From NCBI RefSeq assembly GCF_900100495.1, contig NZ_FNCT01000014.1, positions 1 to 64,000 of the forward strand: a DNA stretch of 64,000 nt, written 5' to 3'. Source of the DNA: Pseudomonas benzenivorans (GTDB taxonomy: Bacteria; Pseudomonadota; Gammaproteobacteria; Pseudomonadales; Pseudomonadaceae). The translations under genes were made by a program, and so were the position numbers. Positions 24,211-33,535 of this stretch are shown piece after piece (positions within the stretch are counted from its first letter, which is position 1; each line of letters starts with the position of its first letter). The notes beneath the pieces are model-generated. The model worked only from the letters and a program-made list of their open reading frames with translations. It searched no databases and was not told the origin of the DNA.

Positions 24211-24331
24211 GCGCCGGGACGACGCGCAGCGGCTATGCCGCGCAGATCCAAGCCAGCAGGTCCTGGATCTACGGCGCACAGCGGGAATCCGGGGACAGGG
24301 TTTTGGCGCTGGTGATCGAGCGAAACGAAGT

Positions 24332-25921
24332 TCAGCGTGTTCCCTGTCGCTCCTTCGCGTAGCGCACGAGCCCGACCTTGATGCCGACCAGCACGGGGGC
24401 GGCGATTGCAAACAGCAGGGCGACTGCGAAGAACGCCGTGTCGAAGGCGATCACCCTGGACTGGCCTGTCACGACCCGGCCTAGAAGGCTCGTCGCCGCC
24501 TGGCCGGCGGCCGCTGCATCCATCCCTTTCGCCGTCAGCATGGCTGTCGTGCCCGCCAGCCGCTCGATGACCGCGCCCGCCCCTGGGGTAAGGTTGGCGC
24601 CGAGTACCGCGACATTGGTGGCGAGGTCATGCTCGAGCAGGGTCTGCAGCGCGGCGACGCCCATCAGCCCACCCAGTTGGCGACCTGTATTGAAGAGGCC
24701 TATGCCGCAGGCAAGGTTGCGCCTGTCGAGGTCGCTGAAGGCGATCAGGGTGATCGACAAGAACAGGAAGCCAAGGCCCAGGCCGCGCAACAGGATGGCA
24801 GCCAGCATGTCGTCGCTGCCGCTGTCGCGGGTCGAGCCGGCCAACAGCCACATCGCCAGCATGATCAGCAGGATGCCCAAGGGCACGGTGGCGAACGGGG
24901 CAATGCCGCGAGCCTGGAAGAGAAAGGCAGCCAGCAGCAGCGCGCCGATAAACAAGACGCCACTGGGCAACAGCAGCTGGCCGGCATCGGTAGGGCTGAA
25001 CCCGAGGACCGACAGGGCGAACGCCGGAATCAGGAACGAGCTACCGAACAAGGCGGCACCGGCGACGAAACTGACGATAAAGGCGAAGGAAAAATCGCTC
25101 GACCCTAACAGGCTGAAATCGAGCAATCCCTGGCCGCTGGCCAACAGCTGCTGGCCAAGAAAGGCCAGCAGCGCGGCGGCGCCGATCACGCTCAGCCACA
25201 GGATGCGCGGCGCCTCGAACCAGTCCCAGCGGCTGCCCTGGATGAACACGTAGGTTAAACAGGAGAGGCTGACAGCGATCAGGGCGAAGCCGATCCAGTC
25301 AAACGGGCGCTGCCTGGCCTTGTCTGGCAGTGGGCCGTCTGCGCTCAGCAGCAGACCGCCAGCTGCCAACGCCAGGGGCACGACGCTGAAGAAGATCCAC
25401 GTCCAGGAGTGGCTATCGATCAACCACCCCTGCAGGGCCGGGGCGAGCGTCGCCGGCGCGACCACGGCGCCCATGGCGAACAGGGCTTGCAGGATGGGCT
25501 GATGGGCTCGCCGATAGGCGCGAAAGAGGAGCGCCTGGCCCCCGACCAGCAGGGTGCCGCCGGCGAAGCCCTGAATGATTCGCAGCGCGACCAGCAGGTC
25601 CAACCGCGCCGTGCCGGCGGCAAGGCCGCATGCCAGCCCCATGACCAGGGTCGAGCCGATGAGCAGATTACGCGCGGAGAAACGGTTCAGCAGCCAAGGG
25701 GCGGTCATGAAGCCGATCAGCTTGAGCGCGGTATAGCCGATATCCAACCAGGCGAACTCATCCGGCGTCGCATGGGTGTCGCCGATGATGTCGCCGCGCC
25801 CGAGCGCCAGAACGGTGCCGGCGAGCGCTTCCGTCAGCGCCGCCAGAACGATGCCGGCAAGCAGCAGGGCCCCGGCCGTGGCGCTGCCGGTGCTCGGCGT
25901 GGCGGCGGCAGGCCTGTTCAT
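24332..25921 (-). CDS. DHA2-family MFS efflux transporter (EmrB-like)
   Basis: A 529-residue inner-membrane drug:proton antiporter with about 14 hydrophobic helices. Family motifs include RIIQGFAGGTLLVGGQALLF, FAMGAVVAPATLAPALQGWLI (motif C region) and GIGLFNTGRQLGGLMGVA. It overlaps the membrane-fusion gene by four bases, so the pair forms an EmrAB-type pump that would need an outer-membrane channel from elsewhere. It is the last gene of a four-gene minus-strand unit. Substrates are unknown. Confidence 0.9.
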   Translation of the reverse strand: MNRPAAATPSTGSATAGALLLAGIVLAALTEALAGTVLALGRGDIIGDTHATPDEFAWLDIGYTALKLIGFMTAPWLLNRFSARNLLIGSTLVMGLACGLAAGTARLDLLVALRIIQGFAGGTLLVGGQALLFRAYRRAHQPILQALFAMGAVVAPATLAPALQGWLIDSHSWTWIFFSVVPLALAAGGLLLSADGPLPDKARQRPFDWIGFALIAVSLSCLTYVFIQGSRWDWFEAPRILWLSVIGAAALLAFLGQQLLASGQGLLDFSLLGSSDFSFAFIVSFVAGAALFGSSFLIPAFALSVLGFSPTDAGQLLLPSGVLFIGALLLAAFLFQARGIAPFATVPLGILLIMLAMWLLAGSTRDSGSDDMLAAILLRGLGLGFLFLSITLIAFSDLDRRNLACGIGLFNTGRQLGGLMGVAALQTLLEHDLATNVAVLGANLTPGAGAVIERLAGTTAMLTAKGMDAAAAGQAATSLLGRVVTGQSRVIAFDTAFFAVALLFAIAAPVLVGIKVGLVRYAKERQGTR

Positions 25922-27015
25922 GAGTCACTCCCTGGCACCACCTCCACCCGTGCCGACAGCCCAGGCACGATGCGGCCCGGCAACGGGTTGTGGGCGAAGC
26001 GGATCTTGACCGGAACCCGCTGCACGACGCGCACGAAGTTCCCGGTCGCGTTGTCGCTGGGCAGCAGGCTGAACGCCGAGCCACTGCCAGGTGCAAAGCT
26101 GTCGACCACGCCATCGACCGCTCGGTTCGGGTAGCCGTCGATGGTGATGTGCACGCGCTGACCGGGGCGGATATGGTCGAGCTGGGTTTCCTTGAAATTC
26201 GCCACCACCCACACGTCGTTGACCGGCACGATATCGAGCACGGCAACGCCCGGCGTAACGAAGCGGCCGATGCGGACCTGGCGGTTGCCGATAACGCCAG
26301 CGACAGGCGCGCGCACCACGGTGCTGTCGAGATCGATCTGGGCGAGATCCCGTGCCGCCTGCGCCTGCGTCACGGCGGCAACGGCGGCTTCGCGCTGGGC
26401 CACCAGCACGGCGATGCGTTGCCGCTGCGCCTCTACCGTTGCCGAAGCGGCCGCTAGCGTCGCCTCGGCTCTGGCGCGTGCCGCGGCGCTTTCATCGACC
26501 AGGGCCTGGCTGACCGCGTTGCTGCGCAGCAGTTTGCGTCGGCGCTCATGGGTCTTGCTCGCCAGCTCCAGCTCGGCCGCGACCGAACGTTGCTGGGCTT
26601 GGGCCTGGCGGATCAGGGCGCGCTGCAGCCGGGTCTGGGCATCGACATCGGTCAGGCGGGCCTGGGCCGCGGCGACATCGGCCACGGCTTGGGCAAGCCG
26701 GGCGCGGTAGTCCCGGTCGTCGATGCGAAACAGCACCTCACCTGCCCGCACGCTCTGATTGTCCTCGACCTCCAGCGCCGTGACATAGCCGGCCACCTTG
26801 GCGGCGAGCGCGGTGACGTCGCCGCGGACATAAGCGTTGTCGGTCGCGGTCGCGCCGCTCGAAAGCGCCATGGCCCAGCCGCCAGCCACGACCAGCAGGG
26901 CGCCGAGACACAGCAGCAGGCCGATCGTCTTTCTCTTGCTCTGCCGCGCCACTACAACCGCGTTCTCGGCATTTTCTTCGCCGGCAATGGCGGCCTGGTC
27001 CTGGAGCGCGTTCAT
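25918..27015 (-). CDS. HlyD/EmrA-type membrane fusion protein
   Basis: A 365-residue periplasmic adaptor. One transmembrane anchor lies at about residues 31-50, followed by a biotinyl-lipoyl-like half (TDNAYVRGDVTALAAKVAGYVTALEVEDNQSVRAGEVLFRID), long alpha-hairpin coiled coils at about residues 105-210, and the second half of the lipoyl domain (STVVRAPVAGVIGNRQVRIGRFV). It links the MFS pump to an outer-membrane channel. The start codon has AGGA about nine bases upstream. Confidence 0.92.
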   Translation of the reverse strand: MNALQDQAAIAGEENAENAVVVARQSKRKTIGLLLCLGALLVVAGGWAMALSSGATATDNAYVRGDVTALAAKVAGYVTALEVEDNQSVRAGEVLFRIDDRDYRARLAQAVADVAAAQARLTDVDAQTRLQRALIRQAQAQQRSVAAELELASKTHERRRKLLRSNAVSQALVDESAAARARAEATLAAASATVEAQRQRIAVLVAQREAAVAAVTQAQAARDLAQIDLDSTVVRAPVAGVIGNRQVRIGRFVTPGVAVLDIVPVNDVWVVANFKETQLDHIRPGQRVHITIDGYPNRAVDGVVDSFAPGSGSAFSLLPSDNATGNFVRVVQRVPVKIRFAHNPLPGRIVPGLSARVEVVPGSDS

Positions 27016-27110
27016 GTTCTCGTGTCCTGTGAAAGGCCGAGCCCCCGGCAGCCCCAGGGCGGCAGAAGCCTGCCGCCGGGCTGCCGAGCGCCGCTCGGCG
27101 CGTTGATCGG

Positions 27111-27524
27111 TTATTGACTGGTGGGTGTCACGAGCGTCTTCTCGTCGCTGTCGAGGACGAACACGGCCAGCAGGCGGGCGGGCTCCGTGGCGCTGGCGTT
27201 GGCGCTGACTTCGTGCACGGAACCCGGCTCCTCCACGAAGTTTTCGCCGACGTGGTAGATCTTTTCCGGCTGGCCTTTGACTTTGATGCGAAACGCGCCC
27301 TCCAGGACCGTTGCATAGATGAAGGCCGTTTGCGGATGGGTGTGGGACGGCGACGCGCCGCCCGGCCCATACTCGACGACCACACCCTTCATGCTCTTGC
27401 CAGGGATGTTGGGAATGGGACGGTCGAACACCACTGTCACCTTGCCGGCGGGCGGTTCGGAGGCCGACGCTGCGCCGATCGACAGTGCCGCGAAAACCGC
27501 GGCTGAAAGAAATCGAGTAACCAT
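27111..27524 (-). CDS. Secreted cupin-domain protein
   Basis: A 137-residue protein with a Sec signal peptide (MVTRFLSAAVFAALSIGAASA) and one cupin barrel. Metal-site residues can be read in SHTHPQTAFIYATVLEGAF (H-x-H, and E of the first motif) and EEPGSVHEVSANAS. It probably binds a metal in the periplasm; an enzymatic role such as a dioxygenase or a sensing role is possible. It lies between the NmrA-like gene and the efflux adaptor on the same strand. Confidence 0.82.
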   Translation of the reverse strand: MVTRFLSAAVFAALSIGAASASEPPAGKVTVVFDRPIPNIPGKSMKGVVVEYGPGGASPSHTHPQTAFIYATVLEGAFRIKVKGQPEKIYHVGENFVEEPGSVHEVSANASATEPARLLAVFVLDSDEKTLVTPTSQ

Positions 27525-27606
27525 GGCAATTCTCCTGCGAATGTGGCTGTGGTGAAGGCGCGGCCCGCTGCCGGGTCGACGCCTTCCCGAGTGGTCGTTG
27601 AACGCC

Positions 27607-28368
27607 TCAGTTCCCCGCTGCGGCCGTCGACTGCGCGAGCCAGTCCTCGAAGCGGATCGTGCCGAGGCGCGGGCTCTGGCCGGGGGTCAGCGATTGATCG
27701 TCGAGGACCGAGCCGAAGTAGCCTGCGTGCACGTCCGCCACGACCTTGCGGGTGTCCCCGGTGGCCCGCAGCAGGCGCCTGACCAGCTCGTCGAGGGGCA
27801 TGGCCTCGGGACCGGCGACCTCCAGCGTGCCATTGACCGGCGCTGCCAGCGCGACCTCGGTGAGCGCCGCCGCCACCTCGTCGGACGCGATCGGCTGGAT
27901 CAGCGCCGGCGACAGGCGAAGCTCCTCGCCGACGGTGGCCGCCTCGGCAATGCCGCCGACGAACTCGAAGAACTGGGTGGCGCGCAGGATGCTGTAAGGG
28001 ATGCCGGAGGCCTTGATGAGGTTTTCCTGGGCGACCTTGGCGCGGAAATAGCCGTTGTCGGGCAGCCGTTCGCTACCGACGATCGACAGGGCGACGTGAT
28101 GGCGAACGCCGGCGGCCGCTTCGGCAGCCAGCAGGTTGCGGCTCGAGGTCTGGAAGAACTCGAGCACGGCCTGGTCCTCCCACGACGGCGCGTTGGCCAC
28201 GTCGACCACCACCGCGGCGCCATCCAGCGCTTCGGCCAGGCCCTCGCGGGTGATGCTGTTCACGCCCGTGCTGGGGGCGGCGGCGAACGCCTCATGGCCG
28301 CGCTCGCGCAGGTTCTTCACCAGTTTCGATCCGATGAGGCCGGTGCCTCCGATGACGACGATTTTCAT
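27607..28368 (-). CDS. NmrA-like NAD(P)-binding protein
   Basis: A 253-residue atypical SDR with the motif VVIGGTGLIGSKLVKNL at the N-terminus and no canonical Y-x3-K. NmrA-like proteins use NADP(H) for redox sensing or reduce quinone-type substrates. GGAGAG before the ATG at 28368 sets the start. It is the first gene of a four-gene operon (this gene, cupin, EmrA, EmrB) and has a perfect palindrome 19 bp upstream of its start. Confidence 0.82.
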   Translation of the reverse strand: MKIVVIGGTGLIGSKLVKNLRERGHEAFAAAPSTGVNSITREGLAEALDGAAVVVDVANAPSWEDQAVLEFFQTSSRNLLAAEAAAGVRHHVALSIVGSERLPDNGYFRAKVAQENLIKASGIPYSILRATQFFEFVGGIAEAATVGEELRLSPALIQPIASDEVAAALTEVALAAPVNGTLEVAGPEAMPLDELVRRLLRATGDTRKVVADVHAGYFGSVLDDQSLTPGQSPRLGTIRFEDWLAQSTAAAGN

Positions 28369-28386
28369 GGCTTCTCTCCACTTGCT

Positions 28387-28406
28387 GACGGCAACCATTT
28401 GCCGTC
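28387..28406. promoter_or_regulatory. Perfect inverted repeat before the NmrA/efflux operon
   Basis: GACGGCAA (28387-28394), four bases, TTGCCGTC (28399-28406). It lies in the 259-bp gap between the efflux operon and the winged-helix/TPR regulator, close to the operon's first gene. It could be an operator or a leader hairpin. I see nothing else in the rest of the gap. Confidence 0.5.
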
Positions 28407-28627
28407 GATGTGGGGAAAGAGTGCCGGTGCGCGGCAGGCAAGTCCTTGTGCCGGCCTTGAGTTTGCCTTGGCGAACCCTTGGTTTTTCGTCCAAACACGC
28501 CGTTGGGCGAGCGGCTGCCATTGCCCTGGACGGTGCAGCGGCATGGGCGCTGCCGTATTATCGATACCAGCTACCAATCGCCTGCTCGGACACGGAGTCG
28601 AGGGCGCTCGACCAGGGGATACTCGCC

Positions 28628-30235
28628 TTGCCATTCGTGTTTGAAGACTACGTGCTCGATCAGGAGCGCCGGGAGCTGACCTTGCGCGGGGAGGTCGTGG
28701 CCGTCGGGCCGCAGGTCTTCGACCTGTTGCTGCTGCTGGTCAGCAACCGCGATCGCGTGGTCAGCAAGGACGACCTGCTGCAGGCGGTGTGGGGCGGCCG
28801 GATCGTCTCGGAATCGACCATCACCAGCCATATCAACGCGGTGCGCAGGGCCATCGGCGATAGCGGCGAGGAGCAGCGCCTGGTGCGCACGGTGCCGCGC
28901 AAGGGCTACCGCTTCGTCGGCGAGATCAAGCTCGGCGAGAGCGGCGAGAGCGGCGAAGCGCCGCAACCCGACTGGCCAGGCAGCGGCGAACCCACGCCGG
29001 CTGAGCCGACGCAAACGCCGCCGACCGCCCTCGTCCTGCCGGACAAGCCCTCGATCAGCGTCCTGCCGTTCCAGAACCTGAGCGGCGACCCGGAGCAGGA
29101 CTATTTCGCCGACGGCGTGGTCGAGGACATCATCGCCGCCCTGTCGCGCATCCGCTGGCTGTTCGTCATCGCGCGCAATTCGAGCTTCACCTACAGGGGC
29201 CGGGCGGTGGACCTCAAGGAAGTCGGCCGGGAACTCGGCGTGCGCTACGTGCTGGAAGGCAGCGTGCGCAAGTGCGGCAACCGGGTGCGCATCACCGGGC
29301 AGCTGATAGACGCGACGAGCGGCACGCATCTGTGGGCGGAACGCTTCGAGGGCCTGCTCGACGACCTCTTCGAGCTGCAGGATCGAGTCGCCGAAAGCGT
29401 CGTCGGCGCCATCGCGCCACAGCTGGAACGGGCGGAAATCGAACGCGCCCAGCGCAAACCGACCGGAAGCCTGGACGCCTACGACTATTACCTGCGCGGC
29501 ACGGCGAAACTGCACAACGGCACCCGGGACGCCATCGAGGCGGCGCTGCCCTTGTTCTACCAGGCCATCGAACTCGACCCGGAGTTCGCCTCGGCCTATG
29601 GCATGGCCGCCTGGTGCCACTTCTGGCGCAAGGTGAACGGCTGGATGACCGATCCACCTGCCGAGATCGCCGAGGGCACGCGGCTCGCGCGCCTGGCGGT
29701 GGCGCTCGGCCGAGATGATGCGGTGGCGCTGACCCGCGGCGGCCATGCACTGGGCCATTTCACCGGCGATCTCGATGGCAGCATCGCCCTGATCGACCGG
29801 GCGAAGCTGCTCAATCCCAACCTCGCCCCGGCCTGGTTCCTCGGCGGCATCCTGCACGCGCTGCACGGTGAAACAGAGGCTGCGATCGAGCAGCTGGCGC
29901 ATGCCGCGCGCCTGAGTCCGCTGGATCCGGAAATGTTCCGGATGCAGGTGGGGATGGCGATCGCGCATTTCTTCGCCGGGCACTTCGACTGCGCCTCGGC
30001 CTGGGCGGAAAAGGCGCTGGGCAACCTGCCCAGCCTGCTGGTCGCGATTGCCCTGGTGGCGGCCAGTCATGCGCTCAGCGGACGAATGGACAAGGCGCAG
30101 CAGGCGATGCAGCGCCTGCGGGAGCTGAACCCCTCGTTGCGCGTCGCCAGCCTGCAGGACTGGCTGCCCATCCAGCGCCCCGGGGATCTCGCCCGGTTCG
30201 CCGATGGCCTGCGGCTGGCCGGCTTGCCCGAGTGA
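28628..30235 (+). CDS. Winged-helix / TolB-like / TPR regulator
   Basis: A 535-residue cytoplasmic regulator. The N-terminal OmpR/CadC-type winged helix occupies about residues 1-100 (VVSKDDLLQAVWGGRIVSESTITSHINAVRRAIGD, RTVPRKGYRFVGE). A proline-rich linker follows, then a TolB/FlgO-like domain (SISVLPFQNLSGDPEQDYFADGVVEDI, YVLEGSVRKCGNRVRITGQLIDA) and C-terminal TPR helices from about residue 280. No membrane helix is present, unlike CadC. A TTG start at 28628 is chosen because AGGGG lies nine bases upstream and the DNA-binding domain begins at once; GTG at 28637 is an alternative. It is divergent from, and likely controls, the NmrA/cupin/Emr operon. Confidence 0.8.
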   Translation: MPFVFEDYVLDQERRELTLRGEVVAVGPQVFDLLLLLVSNRDRVVSKDDLLQAVWGGRIVSESTITSHINAVRRAIGDSGEEQRLVRTVPRKGYRFVGEIKLGESGESGEAPQPDWPGSGEPTPAEPTQTPPTALVLPDKPSISVLPFQNLSGDPEQDYFADGVVEDIIAALSRIRWLFVIARNSSFTYRGRAVDLKEVGRELGVRYVLEGSVRKCGNRVRITGQLIDATSGTHLWAERFEGLLDDLFELQDRVAESVVGAIAPQLERAEIERAQRKPTGSLDAYDYYLRGTAKLHNGTRDAIEAALPLFYQAIELDPEFASAYGMAAWCHFWRKVNGWMTDPPAEIAEGTRLARLAVALGRDDAVALTRGGHALGHFTGDLDGSIALIDRAKLLNPNLAPAWFLGGILHALHGETEAAIEQLAHAARLSPLDPEMFRMQVGMAIAHFFAGHFDCASAWAEKALGNLPSLLVAIALVAASHALSGRMDKAQQAMQRLRELNPSLRVASLQDWLPIQRPGDLARFADGLRLAGLPE

Positions 30236-30373
30236 ACGCGGCCCGCTTGGCCCTCGCCGTCACAGAGCGTTTTTTTCTCGCCCACCAGGGCACGAGGCTG
30301 CATAGGCGGATCGATCCGTCCGAGGTCATCCGGCCAGTTCGGGCTGATCGAGCGGATCTCCCCGCCGGCGCCG

Positions 30374-31258
30374 TCACCGGCTGGACAGGAAGCTGACCAG
30401 TTGGCGGGCGTGCACCGACAGTTGCTCCCAGCCGCGGATGCAGATGCGCAGCTCGCGGGTCGCCCAGGCATCCTCCAGCAGGACGATGCTGACCGGGAGT
30501 TCCAGGGCGAAACGGGCGGCCGCCGCCTCGGGCAGCATGCTGATGCCGACGTGCTGGGCGACCAGCTGGGCGATGGCGTCGAAGCTCGGCGCGCGGACCC
30601 GGATCTTCAGCGGCATCAGGTAGTTCGTCGCCATCGCCTCGATGAACCGCTGCATGGCCCGTTCCGCCGGCAGGCAGACGAAGGGATAGCCGAGGGCATC
30701 GCGCAGCGGCGCCGTCTGCCGCCCGGCCAGGCTGTGCTGCTGGGGGACCAGCAAGACCAGTCGGTCGTCGCGAAATGGCAGGGAGAGCAGCCCGCCGGTG
30801 GGCAGGTTGCCGTCGTACACGCCGATTTCGCAGGCGCCCGCCTGCACCGCCTGGAGGATCTCGCTGCTCTTGCGCTCCACCAGTTGCAGGTCGACTTCCG
30901 GGTAGTCGGCCAGGAAGGGGCCGAGGGCGGCTGGCAGGAAGGTGCTGTTGGCCACGGTGGTGGCGGCCAGCTGCAGGGTGATGCGCTCGTCGCCGGCCAG
31001 CTCGCGCAGGGTTTCCCTGAGCTTCTGCGCCTCGTTGAGCACGCTGCGGCTGCGCTCCAGGACCAGCCGGCCCGCCGCCGTCGCCACCATGCCGTCGGCC
31101 TTGCGGGTGAACAGCGTCAATCCGCAGCGCTGCTCGAACAGGCGCAGGCGCGTGCTGGCGGCGGAGACGGCCACCGGCACGCTGGCGGCCGCCTTGCTCA
31201 GGCTGCCGGTCGCGGCGATGGCGGCCAGCAGGCGCAGGTCGGCGAGATCGAAGTGCAA
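30374..31258 (-). CDS. LysR-type regulator
   Basis: A 294-residue LysR regulator with N-terminal HTH (LADLRLLAAIAATGSLSKAAASVPVAVSAASTRLRLFEQ) and a substrate-binding domain (ITLQLAATTVANSTFLPAALGPFLADYPEVDLQLVE). It uses a TTG start with AGGAG seven bases upstream. It is divergent from an EamA exporter across 99 bp, the classical arrangement for regulator and target. Confidence 0.88.
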   Translation of the reverse strand: MHFDLADLRLLAAIAATGSLSKAAASVPVAVSAASTRLRLFEQRCGLTLFTRKADGMVATAAGRLVLERSRSVLNEAQKLRETLRELAGDERITLQLAATTVANSTFLPAALGPFLADYPEVDLQLVERKSSEILQAVQAGACEIGVYDGNLPTGGLLSLPFRDDRLVLLVPQQHSLAGRQTAPLRDALGYPFVCLPAERAMQRFIEAMATNYLMPLKIRVRAPSFDAIAQLVAQHVGISMLPEAAAARFALELPVSIVLLEDAWATRELRICIRGWEQLSVHARQLVSFLSSR

Positions 31259-31315
31259 GGCGTTCTCCTTTGGCGAAAGCTGCGTTCTTCAAATAGCGAT
31301 TCTAGCCTGCTGGCG

Positions 31316-31327
31316 TTCTGCGCAGAA
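31316..31327. promoter_or_regulatory. Candidate LysR binding palindrome
   Basis: TTCTGCGCAGAA is a perfect 12-bp palindrome, and with the next base fits the T-N11-A rule of LysR sites. It lies in the gap between the LysR and EamA genes, about 30 bp before the EamA start. Confidence 0.45.
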
Positions 31328-31357
31328 TAAGGCATCCACAACGCTGCCGGGATCGCC

Positions 31358-32299
31358 ATGGACGCCCTCTACCCTCTTTCTGCTCGGCGCTGGTTGCACG
31401 ACGGCCGCTTCTTTGCCGTGCTGTCGGCCGCCGGCTTCAGCCTCAAGGCCATCTTCGTCAAGCTCGCCTACGCGGCCGGCCCGGTGGATGCCGTCACCCT
31501 GCTGGCGTTGCGCATGGGCCTGGCCCTGCCGCTGTTCGCCTGGCTGATCTACTCGAGCCGCGGGGACGGCGGCGCGCCGCTCGGGCGCGCGGACCTGTTG
31601 CGCATCCTGCTGCTCGGCATGCTCGGCTATTACCTCTCCAGCCTCTTCGACTTCTACGGCCTGGAGCACATCAGCGCCGGGCTGGAGCGGCTGATCCTGT
31701 TCTGCTTCCCGACCCTGGTGCTGCTGCTCCAGGCCATCGCCCTGCGCGCCTGGCCGAGTCGGCGCACGCTGCTGGCCGTGGGCGTCTGCTACGGCGGGCT
31801 GGGCATCGCCTTCCGGCATGATCTGGGCGTGGCCGGTGGCGGTGCGCAGGTCCTGCAGGGGGCAGCCTGGGTGTTCGCCAGTGCCGTCACCTACGCCCTG
31901 TACTACTTCGGCACCGGTGTGATGGTGCAGCGCCTGGGCTCCATGCGCCTGGCCGGGCTGGTCGGCGCCGCGTCCGCGCTGATGGTGCTCGCCCACTACG
32001 GCGTGACGGGCAGTGCGACGCAGCTGGCGCGCCTGCCCGCATCGGTCTGGCTGTATGCCGCGCTCATGGCGCTGTTCGCCACGGCCCTGCCGATCTACTG
32101 GATGGCGCTGGCCATCCAGCGCATGGGCGCCGCGCACACCGCGGCGATCGGCAACCTGGGCCCGGTGCTGACCATCTTCGCCGCCTGGGCGGTGCTCGGC
32201 GAGTCGCTATCGGTCTATCAGCTGGCTGGCTTGGCCCTGGTGGTATTCGGCGTCTCGCGCCTCAAACCCGCCCCACCGGCGACGGCGAAATCGTCCTGA
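31358..32299 (+). CDS. EamA/DMT-family transporter
   Basis: A 313-residue inner-membrane protein with about ten hydrophobic helices arranged as two EamA repeats (AGFSLKAIFVKLAYAAGPVDAVTLLALRMGLALPLF; ALPIYWMALAIQRMGAAHTAAIGNLGPVLTIFAAW). Members export amino acids or other small metabolites. It is divergent from a LysR regulator. The substrate is unknown. Confidence 0.88.
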   Translation: MDALYPLSARRWLHDGRFFAVLSAAGFSLKAIFVKLAYAAGPVDAVTLLALRMGLALPLFAWLIYSSRGDGGAPLGRADLLRILLLGMLGYYLSSLFDFYGLEHISAGLERLILFCFPTLVLLLQAIALRAWPSRRTLLAVGVCYGGLGIAFRHDLGVAGGGAQVLQGAAWVFASAVTYALYYFGTGVMVQRLGSMRLAGLVGAASALMVLAHYGVTGSATQLARLPASVWLYAALMALFATALPIYWMALAIQRMGAAHTAAIGNLGPVLTIFAAWAVLGESLSVYQLAGLALVVFGVSRLKPAPPATAKSS

Positions 32300-32366
32300 G
32301 CGGGGCTGGGGCTGCCGCCGTCCTGTCGAATCTAGTGTCGCGTTGTCGGTTCAACGTCAGGCATGC

Positions 32367-32449
32367 GTGGGAGGGGCTTCAGCCGCGATTGACCTTGAAG
32401 GCGCTGAAAGAATCGCGGCTAAAGCGGAGCGCCGCCCGGCCCCTCCCGC
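32367..32449. repeat. REP-type palindromic repeat
   Basis: GGGAGGGGCTTCAGCCGCGA near 32369 is mirrored by TCGCGGCTAAAGC and CCCCTCCC near 32412-32447. The GCTTCAGCCGCGA core is the usual Pseudomonas REP motif. It lies between the convergent EamA and FKBP genes. Confidence 0.75.
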
Positions 32450-32526
32450 AGAAAGCGACATCGCGACACCAGCACTCGCCAGAAAATGGCATGACCGGCC
32501 GACTCCAGCCTGCAGCCGGGCCGCTA

Positions 32527-32868
32527 TCAGTCGTCCCGGGTCAGCACTTCGAGCAGCTCGACCTCGAAGATCAGGTTCGAGTGCGGCTTGATATAGGCGC
32601 CGAATTCCCGTTCGCCGTAGCCGAGGTGGGCCGGGACGTAGAGCCTGCGCTTGCCGCCGACGCGCATGCCCATCATGCCGATATCCCAGCCCTTGATCAC
32701 CCGGCCGGTACCGATCACGCACTGGAACGGCTTGCCGCGATCGTAGGAGGAGTCGAACTTGCTGCCGTTCTCGAGGAAGCCGTCGTACTGGGTGGTGATC
32801 AGGGCGCCCTTGACCACTTCCTTGCCGTCGCCCAGTCGAATGTCCTCGATTTTCAGTTCATCGTTCAT
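32527..32868 (-). CDS. FKBP-type peptidyl-prolyl isomerase
   Basis: A 113-residue single FKBP domain: GALITTQYDGFLENGSKFDSSYDRGKPFQCVIGTGRVIKGWDIGMMGMRVGGKRRLYVPAHLGYGERE in segments covers the isomerase pocket. There is no signal peptide, so it is cytoplasmic. The ATG at 32868 begins just before the domain; a GTG 16 codons upstream would add an unconserved tail. It is a general folding helper and lies downstream of a MarR gene on the same strand. Confidence 0.87.
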   Translation of the reverse strand: MNDELKIEDIRLGDGKEVVKGALITTQYDGFLENGSKFDSSYDRGKPFQCVIGTGRVIKGWDIGMMGMRVGGKRRLYVPAHLGYGEREFGAYIKPHSNLIFEVELLEVLTRDD

Positions 32869-32965
32869 GTTCTGCTGCTCGCTTGTCTGGCCATCTTCTT
32901 GTTTGCACGTCGGCACGCATAAGAGCCGTGCCTTGAAAGTCGAGACGGCCGGCCGGCGCCAGCGG

Positions 32966-33478
32966 TCACCGCGGCGCGGGCTCCAAGATAGCCAACAGCT
33001 GCGCCAGGCCCTCGGTCAGTTGCGCGCGGGTGGCGGGCGGCAGCGTGGCGAGGATGCGCGCCTCGTTGTCCACGTGGGCGCCGAGGGCGCGGTCGATCAG
33101 CTCGAGGCCGGCCGGGGTGAGCTGCACCAGCAGGCTGCGGGCATCACCGGGGTTGGGGCTGCGACTGACCCAGCCGGCGGCCTCCAGCTGCTGCAGCTGG
33201 CGGGTCATGGTGCCGGAGGTGATCATCAAGGCCGAGAACAGCGCGGTGGGCGCCAGGCAATAGGGCGCGCCGGAACGGCGCAGGGTGGCCAGCACGTCGA
33301 ACTCCCAGGCGCTCAGGCCGAAGCGAGCGAAGACCTGCTCCAGCTCGCGGCGCAGCAGGGCCGAACAGCGGCCGATGCGGCCGATCACCGCCATGGGGCT
33401 GGCGTCCAGGTCCGGGCGCTCCTTCGACCATTGCTGCAGGATGGTGTCGACGGCATCGCGCGGGCGTGGTTTGGACAT
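32966..33478 (-). CDS. MarR-family repressor
   Basis: A 170-residue winged-helix regulator (LSAWEFDVLATLRRSGAPYCLAPTALFSALMITSGTMTRQLQQLEAAGWVSRSPNPGDARSLLVQLTPAG in segments). GGAGGGAG precedes the ATG. Two copies of a strong palindrome lie in the 81-bp gap shared with a divergent EamA exporter, so it probably represses itself and the exporter. The inducing ligand is not known. Confidence 0.9.
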   Translation of the reverse strand: MSKPRPRDAVDTILQQWSKERPDLDASPMAVIGRIGRCSALLRRELEQVFARFGLSAWEFDVLATLRRSGAPYCLAPTALFSALMITSGTMTRQLQQLEAAGWVSRSPNPGDARSLLVQLTPAGLELIDRALGAHVDNEARILATLPPATRAQLTEGLAQLLAILEPAPR

Positions 33479-33497
33479 GCTGCTCCCTCCAGGTATT

Positions 33498-33515
33498 TAT
33501 CTTGAATTCAAGATA
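33498..33515. promoter_or_regulatory. MarR operator 1
   Basis: TATCTTGAATTCAAGATA is an 18-bp perfect palindrome, 20 bp upstream of the MarR start. The near-identical copy at 33536 is 38 bp away centre to centre. Confidence 0.8.
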
Positions 33516-33535
33516 GATTCGATCTAGGCTCATTT

